Shown: piece after piece, positions 25,292-34,562 of the stretch
Numbering within the stretch: position 1 is the first letter of the stretch
How the letters are laid out: the number at the start of each line of letters is the position of its first letter
Source of the DNA: Methylobacteriaceae bacterium
GTDB lineage: Bacteria > Pseudomonadota > Alphaproteobacteria > Rhizobiales > Beijerinckiaceae
Direction: 5' to 3'
DNA length: 64,000 nt
Assembly (NCBI GenBank): GCA_947444195.1
Contig: CANEZL010000004.1
Span: forward strand, 1-64,000
Made by a program: the position numbers and the translations under genes
Notes under the pieces: model-generated
What the model saw: the letters and a program-made list of their open reading frames with translations, nothing else
Databases searched by the model: none
What the model was told of the DNA's origin: nothing

Positions 25292-26332
25292 ATGCGTACC
25301 TTACGCAACGCCATCTACGTCACCAGCGAGGAGGCGTGGCTGCGCAAGGACGGCGAGAACCTCGTGGTGGAGGTCGCCGGCGCCGAGCGCGGCCGGGTGC
25401 CCCTGCACCGGATCGAGGGCGTGGTCAGCCTCGGCCGGGCCGGCGCCTCGCCGAAGCTGCTGGCGGCCTGCGCCGAGGCGGGCATCGCCGTCTCGCTCCT
25501 CGATCCGAACGGGCGCTTCCTCGCCCGCGTCGAGGGCCCACGCAGCGGCAACGTGCTCCTGCGGCGCCAGCAATACCGCGTCGCCGACGATCCCCCGCGC
25601 ATGGTGCCGATCGTGCGCGGCATCGTGGCGGCCAAGGCCGCCAACCAGCGCGCCGTGCTGCGCCGCGCCCTGCGCGACCACGCCGAGCGGATCGGGCCGG
25701 CGGGCGGGCAGGCCCTGGAGGCCGCCGAGCGCCGGCTGACCGACGCGGCCCGGCGCACCCTCGCGGCCGAGACCGTGGACAGCCTGCGCGGCATCGAGGG
25801 CGAGGCGGCCTCCGTCTACTTCGCGGTGTTCCCCCACCTGATCCGGGTCGAGGACCCGGCCTTCGCCTTCGGCGGCCGCTCGCGCCGGCCGCCGCTGGAC
25901 CGGATCAACGCCCTGCTCTCGTTCCTCTACGCCATGCTCGGCCACGATTGCCGCGCCGCGCTCGAGACCCACGGCCTCGATCCGCTGGTGGGCTACCTCC
26001 ACGCCGACCGGCCGGGCCGCGCGGGCCTCGCCCTCGACCTGATGGAGGAGCTGCACCCGGTGCTCGCCGACCGGCTGGCGCTGAGCCTCGTGAACCGGCG
26101 CCAACTCGCGGCCGACGACTTCTTCATCGAGGAGGCCGGCGGCGTGCGCCTCACGGACGAGGCCCGCAAGCGGGTCCTCGTCGCGTGGCAGGAGCGCAAG
26201 CGGGAGGAGCTGCGCCACCCCTTCCTCGACGAGAGCCTGCCGCTGGGCCTCGTCGCCCAGGCCCAGGCGCAGATGCTGGCCCGGCACCTGCGCGGCGATC
26301 TCGACGGCTACCCGACCTTCGTCTGGCGGTGA
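25292..26332 (+). CDS. cas1: Cas1, CRISPR integrase
   Basis: 346-residue type I-C Cas1, the metal-dependent integrase that inserts new spacers at the leader end of the array. The catalytic Glu is in RGIEGEAASVYF, His in VGYLHADRPGRAGLALDLMEE and the acidic partner in the same block. Begins MRTLRNAIYVTSEEAWLRKDGE. ATG at 25292, 7 nt after cas4; cas2 follows after 7 nt. The whole motif set is intact, so adaptation is probably functional. Confidence 0.96.
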   Translation: MRTLRNAIYVTSEEAWLRKDGENLVVEVAGAERGRVPLHRIEGVVSLGRAGASPKLLAACAEAGIAVSLLDPNGRFLARVEGPRSGNVLLRRQQYRVADDPPRMVPIVRGIVAAKAANQRAVLRRALRDHAERIGPAGGQALEAAERRLTDAARRTLAAETVDSLRGIEGEAASVYFAVFPHLIRVEDPAFAFGGRSRRPPLDRINALLSFLYAMLGHDCRAALETHGLDPLVGYLHADRPGRAGLALDLMEELHPVLADRLALSLVNRRQLAADDFFIEEAGGVRLTDEARKRVLVAWQERKREELRHPFLDESLPLGLVAQAQAQMLARHLRGDLDGYPTFVWR

Positions 26333-26339
26333 CGCGGCC

Positions 26340-26630
26340 ATGCTGATGCTCGTCGCCTACGACGTGAACACCGCTTCCCCGGCCGGGCGGACGCGGTTGC
26401 GGCGCGTGGCCCGGGCCTGCCTCGATTACGGCCAGCGGGTGCAGAACTCGGTCTTCGAGTGCGAGTTGGAGCCGGCCCAGTGGACGGCCCTGCGGGCGCG
26501 CCTCGTCGCCGAGATCGACCCCGCCCGCGATTCCCTGCGCTTCTACCGGCTCGGCGCCGAAGGCCGGCGCCGCGTCGAGCATGTCGGCGCCAAGCCCGTC
26601 CTCGACCTCGACGGACCGCTCGTGTTCTGA
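26340..26630 (+). CDS. cas2: Cas2, CRISPR adaptation protein
   Basis: 96-residue Cas2, the dimeric scaffold of the Cas1-Cas2 integrase. The N-terminal beta strand MLMLVAYDVNTASPAGRTRLRRVARAC contains the conserved Asp, and NSVFECELEPAQW is the usual second block. It ends the adaptation operon; the leader and array begin directly downstream in the same direction. Confidence 0.95.
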   Translation: MLMLVAYDVNTASPAGRTRLRRVARACLDYGQRVQNSVFECELEPAQWTALRARLVAEIDPARDSLRFYRLGAEGRRRVEHVGAKPVLDLDGPLVF

Positions 26631-26810
26631 GCGCGCGAACCGGAAGCGACCGGCCCCCGCGTCACCGGTTCGCGCACGCGCCAACCCCCTGATGCGGCGC
26701 GCCTTTCCCCCAGCCGACCCCCACGCCCTCGCCGCAGCAGGGCCGCCCGCGCGCCGGTTCGCGCAACGGGACGGATTCCCTGCATCGGATCAGTTCGTTA
26801 CGAAGGGGCC
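26631..26810 (+). promoter_or_regulatory. CRISPR leader
   Basis: 180-nt noncoding stretch between the cas2 stop and the first repeat. It contains an 11-bp motif CCGGTTCGCGC twice in direct orientation (26665-26675, 26754-26764) and once inverted (26633-26643). These could be leader recognition or promoter elements. The first repeat side is confirmed as leader-proximal because the degenerate repeat is at the far end. Confidence 0.75.
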
Positions 26811-27754
26811 GTCGCCCCCTCACGGGGGCGCGGATTGAAACCTCGCCGCCGATGCCCTCGAATGCCTGATCCGGCGTCGCCCCCTCACGGGGGCGCGGAT
26901 TGAAACACCAACATGCCGGGCACGCTCCGGACCCCGCTGGTCGCCCCCTCACGGGGGCGCGGATTGAAACAACTACCTGCACGGCATCGAGACCGTCGAG
27001 CTCAACGTCGCCCCCTCACGGGGGCGCGGATTGAAACCCCAGCGCGTGGGTGATGTAGTGCCCGTCGAGCTGTCGCCCCCTCACGGGGGCGCGGATTGAA
27101 ACCACTGCGCCAGAAGTTGAGCGGCGCTTCGGTCATGTCGCCCCCTCACGGGGGCGCGGATTGAAACAAGGCGGAGCCGGTGCTGGACCTCTACAGCTTC
27201 GGGTCGCCCCCTCACGGGGGCGCGGATTGAAACAGCCTCGACGAGTTCGGCGAGGTCGAGATCTGGGGGTCGCCCCCTCACGGGGGCGCGGATTGAAACC
27301 ACGCGGGCTATGTGGCCTTGACGCAGTCGTTCGGGGTCGCCCCCTCACGGGGGCGCGGATTGAAACGTCCTCTCGACGCGCGATGCGTTCCCGGTCGATC
27401 GTCGCCCCCTCACGGGGGCGCGGATTGAAACTACCACACGAGCACCCATGACCACGGCGCGCCTAGTCGCCCCCTCACGGGGGCGCGGATTGAAACTCGA
27501 ACTGGCCGAGATACGCCCGCATCCGCGCCGAGTCGCCCCCTCACGGGGGCGCGGATTGAAACGCCTCGACCAGCGCCTGCGCGAGTTGCGGCACGGTCGC
27601 CCCCTCACGGGGGCGCGGATTGAAACAGCCACAACAACTGCGGCGGCCACTGCTGCAAGGTCGCCCCCTCACGGGGGCGCGGATTGAAACATGGGGAAGC
27701 TGCCGGTGCTGCGCCAGTTCTAGGGCCGCCCCCTCGCGGGGGCACGAATGAAAC
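26811..27754 (+). CRISPR. Type I-C CRISPR array, 15 repeats and 14 spacers
   Basis: Fourteen identical 31-bp repeats that begin GTCGCCCCCTCACGGG and finish GGCGCGGATTGAAAC start at 26811, 26876, 26940, 27007, 27072, 27137, 27203, 27269, 27336, 27401, 27466, 27532, 27596 and 27660. A degenerate last repeat lies at 27725-27754. Spacers are 33-36 nt and all different from one another. The GATTGAAAC end and CCCCC/GGGGG stem are typical of type I-C. The array is transcribed away from cas2. Short open frames through it are artefacts of the repeat. Spacer targets cannot be assigned without a search. Confidence 0.98.
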
Positions 27755-27772
27755 ACCGAGAAGGGCCGCGTC

Positions 27773-30019
27773 TCAGGCGATGATGTTGTCCTCCGCCGCG
27801 CGCTCGGCCGGGCCGTCGAGGCGCAGGCCCGTCCGCGGGTCGTAGAGGTCGAGGTCGTCGAGGCGCAGGAGGGCCTCGCCGAGGCCGGGATGGACCGGGC
27901 GGAGGAGGCCCTGCGCCAGCCAGGCTGCCCGGATGCGCGCCGGCACCGGCACCGTGTAGCCCTGCAGGCTGCGCAGGTCGGCGGCCAGCGGCCGGTCCAT
28001 GGCCGCGATGCGCCCGAGGAGTTCGGCGGCGGCCGTGTCCTGCGCATCGGCGCGCCAGGGCACGATCACCGGCTCCATCGCCTCGTCGACGAGGCGGAAC
28101 ACCTGCGCGATGGAGGCGAAAGGGAACGCGCCCGTCCCCGCGCGCTCGGCGATGTGCGGGAGGATCGGCCAGACCTGCCCGTCGCGGCGCCCGGCATCGA
28201 GGGCCGCCGGCCCCTTGCGGAAGTAGAGTTCCCGGAAGTAGGCCCGCACCGCCTCCGCCGCGAGGGGATCCTCGGCCGTGCGCAGGTGCGGCAGCGCCGC
28301 CGCCCAGGGGGCCTCGAGGTCCCGCGGCAGGCGGCCCTCGGCCTCGAACACCACGACGCGCCCGGCCGCCATCCGGCCCTCCCGGTTGCAGCGCCCGGCC
28401 GCCTGCGCCACCGCGTCGAGGCCGGCGGCCGCGCGCCAGACCTCGGGCAGGTCGATGTCGACCCCGGCCTCGATGAGCGAGGTGCTCACGATCCGCACCG
28501 GCGCGTCCGCGGTGCGCAGGCGCGCCCGGGCGTCGTCGAGCACGGTCCTCCGGTGGCGCGGGCACATCAGCGTGGAGAGGTGGACGGCGCCGGGCAGGTC
28601 GCGGATCCCCTCGAACAGGGCGCGGGCCTGGGCGCGGCTGTTGACGATGCACAGCATCCGCGGCGCCTCCCCGAAGCGCGCGGCGACGCCCGCATCCGCC
28701 ACGGGGCCTCGATGCTCCACCGCGACGCGCCGGAACTGCCGGTAGAGGCGCGGCGGGTCGGGGGCGAGTTCGCGCTCCGCGTCCACCTCCAGCCCGCCGG
28801 GAAACCCGTCGATGGCCCGCAGGGCCGGCTGCGTGGCCGTGCACAGCACGAGGCTCACCCGGTAATTGGCGGCGAGTTCGGCGATGGCGGCGAGGCAGGG
28901 GCGCAGCAGGCGCAGCGGCATGGCCTGCGCCTCGTCGAGCACGACGACGCTGCCGGCGATGTTGTGCAACTTGCGGCAGCGGGCGGTGCGGTTGGCGAAC
29001 AGGCTCTCGAAGAACTGCACCGCCGTGGTCGCCACCACGGGCGCGTCCCAGTTCTCGGCGGCCCGGCGCAGGCGCGAGGCGGCGTCCGCGCCGAAGCCCT
29101 CGTCCGCCGCGCCGGCGGCTTCCCAGTCGAAGCTCGCATGGTGTTCCAGCACTCCCGCATCGGCCCCGAGGGCGTGCCGGAACACCGCGGCGTTCTGCTC
29201 GATGATCGCGGTGAAGGGCGCCACGTGGATGACGCGCCGCAGGCCGTGGATCGCGGCGTGTTCCAGGGCGAAGGCCAGGGAGGCCAGCGTCTTGCCGCCC
29301 CCCGTGGGCACGGTGAGCGTGAACAGGCCCGGCGCCAGCCCGGCGCGGCCGACCGCGTGGTCGAGGATCTCCCCGCGCAGGGCGTTGACGGGGCTCGGCA
29401 CCGCACCGAGCCCGGCGAGATGCGCCCGCAGGCGGTCGCGCAGGATGGCGATGTCGGGGTGGCCCCCGCGCGCGACCGGGGCGCCCCCGGCGTAGAAGCG
29501 CTCGGTCTCCAGGAAATCGGCGTCGACGAGGCAGGAGAACAGCATGCGGGTCAGCATCGCCCAGTCGAAGCCCTTGGCCGCGTTCGCGGTGGGGCGCCGG
29601 TCCGGCCTCAGCGCCGCGAAGGGCGGGAGGGGAGCGGTCTGCGCCTGCCAGCCGTCATAGGCCGGGATGTCGTGGGCGGGATCGAGCCGGCGGTCGAGAT
29701 CCGGTCCGTCGCAGAGCCCGGCATGATGGCCCGCGACGATGGCCGCGAGCGTGCGGCCGAGGAGGCCCGGATAGGCGGCGGCGACGCGGGCGCCGGCCGT
29801 CGAATGGTCGCGGCTCGGGCCCTCGCCGCGCAGGTAGCGCTGCACTTCCGGCGAGACCTTGCCGATGTCGTGGAGGTATCCGGTGGCGCGCGCGGCCTCG
29901 GCCCAGCCGAACACGGCCGCGAAGGCCGCGGCCCGCTCGCCCACCGCCGCATGGTGGTCCCGCAGCAATTCCCACGCGGTCAGGGGCCGACCGGGGAGCG
30001 AGTGCCCATAGACCGCCAT
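27773..30019 (-). CDS. cas3: Cas3, CRISPR helicase-nuclease
   Basis: 748-residue fusion of an N-terminal HD nuclease and a C-terminal SF2 helicase that degrades DNA marked by Cascade. HD motif in ATGYLHDIGKVSPEVQ and a second histidine pair in IVAGHHAGL; Walker A TVPTGGGKTLASLA, DEAD-box-like VVLDEAQAMPLR, motif III LCTATQPAL and motif VI AAGRCNREGR. ATG at 30019. It lies on the opposite strand on the far side of the array and is transcribed toward it, rather than heading the cas operon as is usual for type I-C. Its stop is only 18 nt from the last repeat, so the array and cas3 are convergent. Confidence 0.95.
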   Translation of the reverse strand: MAVYGHSLPGRPLTAWELLRDHHAAVGERAAAFAAVFGWAEAARATGYLHDIGKVSPEVQRYLRGEGPSRDHSTAGARVAAAYPGLLGRTLAAIVAGHHAGLCDGPDLDRRLDPAHDIPAYDGWQAQTAPLPPFAALRPDRRPTANAAKGFDWAMLTRMLFSCLVDADFLETERFYAGGAPVARGGHPDIAILRDRLRAHLAGLGAVPSPVNALRGEILDHAVGRAGLAPGLFTLTVPTGGGKTLASLAFALEHAAIHGLRRVIHVAPFTAIIEQNAAVFRHALGADAGVLEHHASFDWEAAGAADEGFGADAASRLRRAAENWDAPVVATTAVQFFESLFANRTARCRKLHNIAGSVVVLDEAQAMPLRLLRPCLAAIAELAANYRVSLVLCTATQPALRAIDGFPGGLEVDAERELAPDPPRLYRQFRRVAVEHRGPVADAGVAARFGEAPRMLCIVNSRAQARALFEGIRDLPGAVHLSTLMCPRHRRTVLDDARARLRTADAPVRIVSTSLIEAGVDIDLPEVWRAAAGLDAVAQAAGRCNREGRMAAGRVVVFEAEGRLPRDLEAPWAAALPHLRTAEDPLAAEAVRAYFRELYFRKGPAALDAGRRDGQVWPILPHIAERAGTGAFPFASIAQVFRLVDEAMEPVIVPWRADAQDTAAAELLGRIAAMDRPLAADLRSLQGYTVPVPARIRAAWLAQGLLRPVHPGLGEALLRLDDLDLYDPRTGLRLDGPAERAAEDNIIA

Positions 30020-30130
30020 GACCCCACCCGTGCGAAAGCACCCCTCGGCGCGGGCGCGCCGCGGCCCTACCATCCCCTCGGACGGCGCGTTGCGGAAGCT
30101 GCGGGCGCCGATATTGCTCAGGTTGTCCCG

Positions 30131-31147
30131 ATGATTCCGTCCGGCTCCTCGCCGCAACCGCCCGCGGCCAGATCCGAGAAACGATCCGGGAACCGGACCG
30201 CCCCGGTTCTGCTCCCGTTCGCGCCGCCCTACGACTGGGACGCCGTGCTGGCCTATCTCGCCGCCCGCGCCATTCCCGGCGTCGAGGCGTGCGGGCCCGG
30301 CCTCTATGCCCGCACCTTCGCTCACGCGGGCGGGCACGGGATCCTCACGGTGGCGCGGGCGGGCGATGCCCTCGCCGTCACGGGCGCCGCGCCCGGCATC
30401 GAGGCCCGGATCCGGCGGCTCTTCGACCTCGATGCCGATCCGGGTGCGATTCGCGCGGGTCTGGCCCGCGATCCGCTGATGGCGCCCCTCGTCGCGGCCC
30501 GGCCGGGCCTGCGGGTGCCCGGCGCCTTCGACGGGTTCGAGCTCGCGGTGCGGGCGATCCTCGGCCAGCAGGTCTCGGTGGTGGCCGCCACCCGGCTCGC
30601 GGGCCGCCTGGTCGCGGCCTTCGGCGCAGGGTTGCCGGACGGCGCGCCCTCCGAGCCCGGCCTCACCCACCTCTTCCCCACGCCTGAGGCCCTGGTGGAG
30701 GCCGATGTCGCCCTCGCCCTCAACATGCCCCGCGCCCGGGGCGCCGCGATCCGGGCGCTCGCCGTCGCGGTGCTCGCCGAGCCGGACCTGTTCGCGCCGG
30801 GGCAGGGGCTCGCGGCGGCCACCGCCCGCCTCACGGCCCTGCGCGGCATCGGCGCCTGGACGGCGCAGTACATCGCCATGCGGGCCCTGCGCGAGCCGGA
30901 CGCCCTGCCCACCGGCGATATCGGCCTGCTGCGCGCCCTCGAAGAGGCCGGGCGCCGCCCGAGCGCGCGGGATCTGGAGGCGCGCTCCGCCGCCTGGCGG
31001 CCCTGGCGCGCCTACGCCGTCCTCCACCTCTGGGCCCACGACGCGGCGCGGGCCCACGACGCGGCGCGGGCGCGCGACGCGGCCCGGATTGCCGAGCAAG
31101 GTGCGGGATGCGCGGGGGACGCGAAGGGCGCAGGAAGGGTACCGTGA
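30131..31147 (+). CDS. alkA: DNA-3-methyladenine glycosylase II
   Basis: 338-residue HhH-GPD DNA glycosylase of the AlkA type, which removes alkylated purines and pyrimidines. AILGQQVSVVAATRLAGRLV and the helix-hairpin-helix LRGIGAWTAQYIAMRAL followed by the catalytic Asp in LPTGDIGLLRALEEAG are diagnostic. ATG at 30131, divergent from cas3 by 111 nt. The C terminus ends in a degenerate HDAARAHDAARARDAAR tail encoded by a tandem repeat. The next gene encodes Ada, which controls and complements alkylation repair in E. coli, so the two likely form an adaptive-response operon. Confidence 0.92.
   Translation: MIPSGSSPQPPAARSEKRSGNRTAPVLLPFAPPYDWDAVLAYLAARAIPGVEACGPGLYARTFAHAGGHGILTVARAGDALAVTGAAPGIEARIRRLFDLDADPGAIRAGLARDPLMAPLVAARPGLRVPGAFDGFELAVRAILGQQVSVVAATRLAGRLVAAFGAGLPDGAPSEPGLTHLFPTPEALVEADVALALNMPRARGAAIRALAVAVLAEPDLFAPGQGLAAATARLTALRGIGAWTAQYIAMRALREPDALPTGDIGLLRALEEAGRRPSARDLEARSAAWRPWRAYAVLHLWAHDAARAHDAARARDAARIAEQGAGCAGDAKGAGRVP
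31034..31087 (+). repeat. Three tandem 18-bp repeats at the end of alkA
   Basis: Units at 31034, 31052 and 31070 (GCCCACGACGCGGCGCGG, the third varied). They encode the H/RDAARA tail, suggesting recent expansion by slippage. Confidence 0.85.
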
Positions 31148-31182
31148 GCGGGCAGGGGCCCGCGCCGCGGGGAGGACGCGCC

Positions 31183-32343
31183 ATGACGATCACCACATCC
31201 GGGACGGCCGCCGAGGCGCGGGACGCGGCGATGGCCGACGATGCGGCGATGGCCGACGACGCGGCGATGGCCGACGATGCGGCGCGCTGGGCGGCGCTCC
31301 TGGCGCGCGACCCCCGCGCCGACGGCCGCTTCGTCTACGCCGTGCGCACCACCGGCGTGTATTGCCGCCCGAGCTGTCCCTCCCGGGCCGCGCGGCGGGA
31401 GAATGTCAGCTTCCACGCCAGCTGCGCCGCCGCCGAGGCGGCGGGCTTCCGCCCCTGCCGCCGCTGCCGCCCCGACGAGCCCTCCCGCGCCGAGCGCCGG
31501 GCCGAGGCGGTGGCCCGGGCCTGCCGCCTGATCGAGGCCGCGGAGACGGTGCCCGGCCTCGACGCCATGGCGCAGGCCGCCGGGATGAGCCCGTTCCACT
31601 TCCACCGGGTGTTCCGGGCGGTCACCGGCATCACGCCCCGGGCCTATGCCGAGGCGCGGCGGGCGGACCGGGCGGCGGTCGCCCTGCAGCGGGCGGGCTC
31701 GGTGACCGAGGCGGTCTACGAGGCCGGCTACAATTCCGCGAGCCGGTTCTACGCTCAGGCGCCCGAGCGGCTCGGCATGGCGCCCGCGGCCTATCGCCGG
31801 GGCGGGGTCGGCGCCCGCATCCGCTTCGCGGTGGCGCAATGCGCGCTGGGCGCGCTCCTGGTCGCGGCGACCGAGGCGGGCCTGTGCGCGATCCTGCTCG
31901 GCGACGACCCGGACGCCCTCGTCCGCGAGCTTCAGGACCGCTTTCCGCGGGCCGCGCTGTCGGGGGGCGATGCCGCGTTCGAGGCCTGGGTGGCGCAGGT
32001 CGTCGGCTTCGTCGAGGCGCCGGGCCGCGGCCTCGACCTGCCGCTGGACATCGGCGGCACCGCCTTCCAGCAGCGGGTCTGGGCGGCCCTGCGGGCGATT
32101 CCCCTGGGCCGGACGGCGACCTATGCCGAGATCGCCCGCGCCATCGGCGCGCCCGCGGCGGTGCGGGCGGTGGCCCAGGCCTGCGGCGCCAATCGCCTCG
32201 CGGTGGCCATCCCCTGCCACCGGGTCGTGCGCTCGGACGGCGCGCTGTCCGGCTACCGCTGGGGCGTGGCGCGCAAGCGCGACCTCCTCGCCCGCGAGGG
32301 GGCCCTCGCCCACGAGGGGGGCTCGCCCGCGAGGGAGCGGTGA
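31183..32343 (+). CDS. ada: Bifunctional Ada: transcriptional activator and O6-methylguanine-DNA methyltransferase
   Basis: 386-residue Ada protein. The N-terminal zinc domain has four cysteines (TGVYCRPSCPSR and FRPCRRCRP), of which the first accepts methyl groups from phosphotriesters; an AraC-type helix-turn-helix follows (MSPFHFHRVFRAVTGITPRAYAEARR). The C-terminal alkyltransferase domain has the active-site motif AVAIPCHRVVRSDG. The start at 31183 follows GGGGAGGA; GTG at 31144, overlapping the alkA stop, is an alternative. The first 35 residues contain three MADDAA-type repeats from a tandem DNA repeat. It would repair O6-methylguanine and activate alkylation-response genes. Confidence 0.93.
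   Translation: MTITTSGTAAEARDAAMADDAAMADDAAMADDAARWAALLARDPRADGRFVYAVRTTGVYCRPSCPSRAARRENVSFHASCAAAEAAGFRPCRRCRPDEPSRAERRAEAVARACRLIEAAETVPGLDAMAQAAGMSPFHFHRVFRAVTGITPRAYAEARRADRAAVALQRAGSVTEAVYEAGYNSASRFYAQAPERLGMAPAAYRRGGVGARIRFAVAQCALGALLVAATEAGLCAILLGDDPDALVRELQDRFPRAALSGGDAAFEAWVAQVVGFVEAPGRGLDLPLDIGGTAFQQRVWAALRAIPLGRTATYAEIARAIGAPAAVRAVAQACGANRLAVAIPCHRVVRSDGALSGYRWGVARKRDLLAREGALAHEGGSPARER
31222..31275 (+). repeat. Three tandem 18-bp repeats near the start of ada
   Basis: Units at 31222, 31240 and 31258 (GACGCGGCGATGGCCGAC with one variable base). They encode the DAAMAD repeats in the poorly conserved N terminus of Ada. Confidence 0.9.
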
Positions 32344-32346
32344 TCC

Positions 32347-32397
32347 CTACACCGTGACCTACGCTACACCGTGACCTATGCTACACCGTGACTTGGG
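32347..32397 (+). repeat. Three tandem 17-bp repeats at the 3' end of kup
   Basis: CTACACCGTGACCTACG repeated at 32347, 32364 and 32381. The third copy encodes the stop codon and last residues (VTV) of Kup on the minus strand; the other two lie in the short gap between convergent ada and kup. Confidence 0.9.
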
Positions 32398-34384
32398 TCC
32401 CCACCTCCACCACGCGGCCGGTGGGGATCTGGAAGAAGTCGGTGGCGTCGTTGGCGTTCTTGGCCAGCGTGATGAAGATCCGGTCCTGCCAGAGCGGCAT
32501 GCCGGAATGGGCGGCGGGCCGGATCGAGCGGCGCGACAGGAAGAACGACGTCGCCATGATGTCGAACTTGAAGCCCTGGCGGCGCAGCAGGGTCAGGGTC
32601 TTGGGGATGTTGGGCGTCTCCATGAAGCCGAACTTCATCACCACCTTGTAGAAATGCGGGCCGATCGGCTCGATGCGGACCTTGTCGGCCGCGTTCGAGC
32701 GGGGCGTGTCGACCGTCTCCACCGTGAGGATGACGTTCTTCTCGTGGAGCACCTTGTTGTGCTTCAGGTTGTGCAGGAGCGCGGCCGGGGCGATCTCGGG
32801 ATCGCTCGTGAGGAACACCGCGGTGCCGCGCACGTGGTGGGGCGGGCTCTTCTCCAGCATGCCCACGAGTTCGAGGATCGGCACGTCGGTCTTGCGGGTC
32901 TTGTTGAACAGGATCGTGACCCCGCGCACCCAGGTCCACATCAGCACGATGAGGCCGCCCGCCAGGATCAGCGGCACGTAACCGCCCTCGAAGACCTTGA
33001 GCAGGTTCGAGAGCAGGAACAGGAACTCGATCACGATGAAGGGCAGCATCACCGCCGCCGAGGCGACCGGCGACCAGCCCCACCGCTTCCACATCACGAG
33101 GTAGGTCATGCTCGCGGTGAGCAGCATCGTGCCCGTCACCGCGATGCCGTAGGCGGAGGCGAGCGCCGAGGAGGTGCGGAACAGGATCGCCAGCACCACC
33201 ACGCCGAGCATCAGCAGGGTGTTGATCTGCGGCAGGTAGATCTGGCCCGAATGCGATTCGGAGGTGTGGCGGATCTCGAGCCGCGGCAGCAGGCCGAGCT
33301 GGATCGCCTGGCGCGAGAGGGAGAAGGCGCCGGTGATCACCGCCTGGCTCGCGGTGACGGTGGCGAGCGTCGCCAGGATCACCATCGGCAGCAGGCCCCA
33401 TTCGGGCACGAGCTGGTAGAACGGGTCCGAGGTGTCGGGCTTCTCCAGCACCAGCGCCGTCTGGCCGAGATAGTTCAGGGCGAGCGACGGGAAGACGAGG
33501 CCGATCCAGGCGAACTGGATCGGCCGGCGCCCGAAATGGCCGAGATCGGCGAACAGGGCCTCGGCGCCGGTCACCGCCAGGAAGACGGCGCCCAGCGCGA
33601 TCAGGGCGCCGCTGCCGTGGCCGAGCAGGTAGTGCACCGCGTACCAGGGATTGAGGGCGGCGAAGACGCCCGGATTGCGGATCACGTAGGGCAGGGCCGC
33701 GGCGGCCAGCGCCAGGAACCAGACCACCATCACCGGCCCGAAGAAGGCGGCGACCTTGCTGGTGCCCCGGCTCTGCACGAGGAACAGGGCGACGATGATG
33801 CCCACCGTGATCGGCAGCACCGAGTTCTCGAAGGCGGGGGTGACGAGCTTCAGGCCCTCCACCGCCGAGAGCACCGAGATCGCGGGGGTGATGATCGCGT
33901 CGCCGTAGAACAGGGCGGCGCCGAGGAGCCCCAGCGTCAGCACGATGCGCGAGCCGCCGAGCGCCTTGCGGGCGAGTGCCATGAGCGAGAGGATGCCGCC
34001 CTCGCCGTTGTTGTCCATGCGCAGGAGGATGACGACGTACTTGACCGTGACGATCAGGAACAGCGCCCACAGGATCAGCGAGGTGGTGCCCAGCACCTCC
34101 TCGGGGAGGAGGATGTTGTCGGCCCGGGCCGGCGCCAGCGCCTCGCGGAAGGCGTAGAGCGGGCTCGTGCCGATGTCGCCGTAGACGACGCCGACGGAGC
34201 CGACCACGAGGCTCCAGAAGCCGGCATGGGCGTGGGTCTCGCCGTCCACGGCGCCGGCGGGCGTGGTCAGCGCCTCGGTCTGGCCTTCGCCGGGATTGGC
34301 GCCCGCGGGCGCCCTCGGTGCTGCGGATTCGGTCATTGCTGGTGATCGGGGCTCAGGCCTGCCCGGCGCTTCGCTTGGCTGCAT
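32381..34384 (-). CDS. kup: Kup-type potassium uptake protein
   Basis: 667-residue proton-coupled potassium importer of the KUP/HAK/KT family. A Pro/Ala-rich cytoplasmic N terminus of about 55 residues precedes the first helix ([25 protein letters not shown], the family signature), followed by about 12 membrane segments and a cytoplasmic C-terminal domain from about residue 480. [25 protein letters not shown] and [18 protein letters not shown] are further hallmarks. ATG at 34384 with GAGGA 5 nt upstream is preferred over the internal ATG at 34336. Convergent with ada. Confidence 0.95.
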   Translation of the reverse strand: MQPSEAPGRPEPRSPAMTESAAPRAPAGANPGEGQTEALTTPAGAVDGETHAHAGFWSLVVGSVGVVYGDIGTSPLYAFREALAPARADNILLPEEVLGTTSLILWALFLIVTVKYVVILLRMDNNGEGGILSLMALARKALGGSRIVLTLGLLGAALFYGDAIITPAISVLSAVEGLKLVTPAFENSVLPITVGIIVALFLVQSRGTSKVAAFFGPVMVVWFLALAAAALPYVIRNPGVFAALNPWYAVHYLLGHGSGALIALGAVFLAVTGAEALFADLGHFGRRPIQFAWIGLVFPSLALNYLGQTALVLEKPDTSDPFYQLVPEWGLLPMVILATLATVTASQAVITGAFSLSRQAIQLGLLPRLEIRHTSESHSGQIYLPQINTLLMLGVVVLAILFRTSSALASAYGIAVTGTMLLTASMTYLVMWKRWGWSPVASAAVMLPFIVIEFLFLLSNLLKVFEGGYVPLILAGGLIVLMWTWVRGVTILFNKTRKTDVPILELVGMLEKSPPHHVRGTAVFLTSDPEIAPAALLHNLKHNKVLHEKNVILTVETVDTPRSNAADKVRIEPIGPHFYKVVMKFGFMETPNIPKTLTLLRRQGFKFDIMATSFFLSRRSIRPAAHSGMPLWQDRIFITLAKNANDATDFFQIPTGRVVEVGTQVTV

Positions 34385-34562
34385 CGGTATCCTCGCCGGA
34401 GGATGCGACGATCACGCGAAAGCGCGTCCGGTGCGCGCGGCGCCGGCCGCGCAGGAAACCGCGTCTCCGCTCGCTACCATGCCGGCCCGCGTGCGGAAAC
34501 AGCCCCCGGCCCCGGCGCCCGCGGGCATCGGGGTCGATGGCGGCGTTCTGAAACCGCCGGCC

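Noticed and set aside
27081..27687. Apparent small proteins with repeated RGRGLK or PREGAT words
   Set aside because: They are translations of the CRISPR repeats.
27890..30130. Long N-terminal extension of AlkA through cas3
   Set aside because: Antisense to cas3; the glycosylase begins at 30131 where conserved sequence starts.
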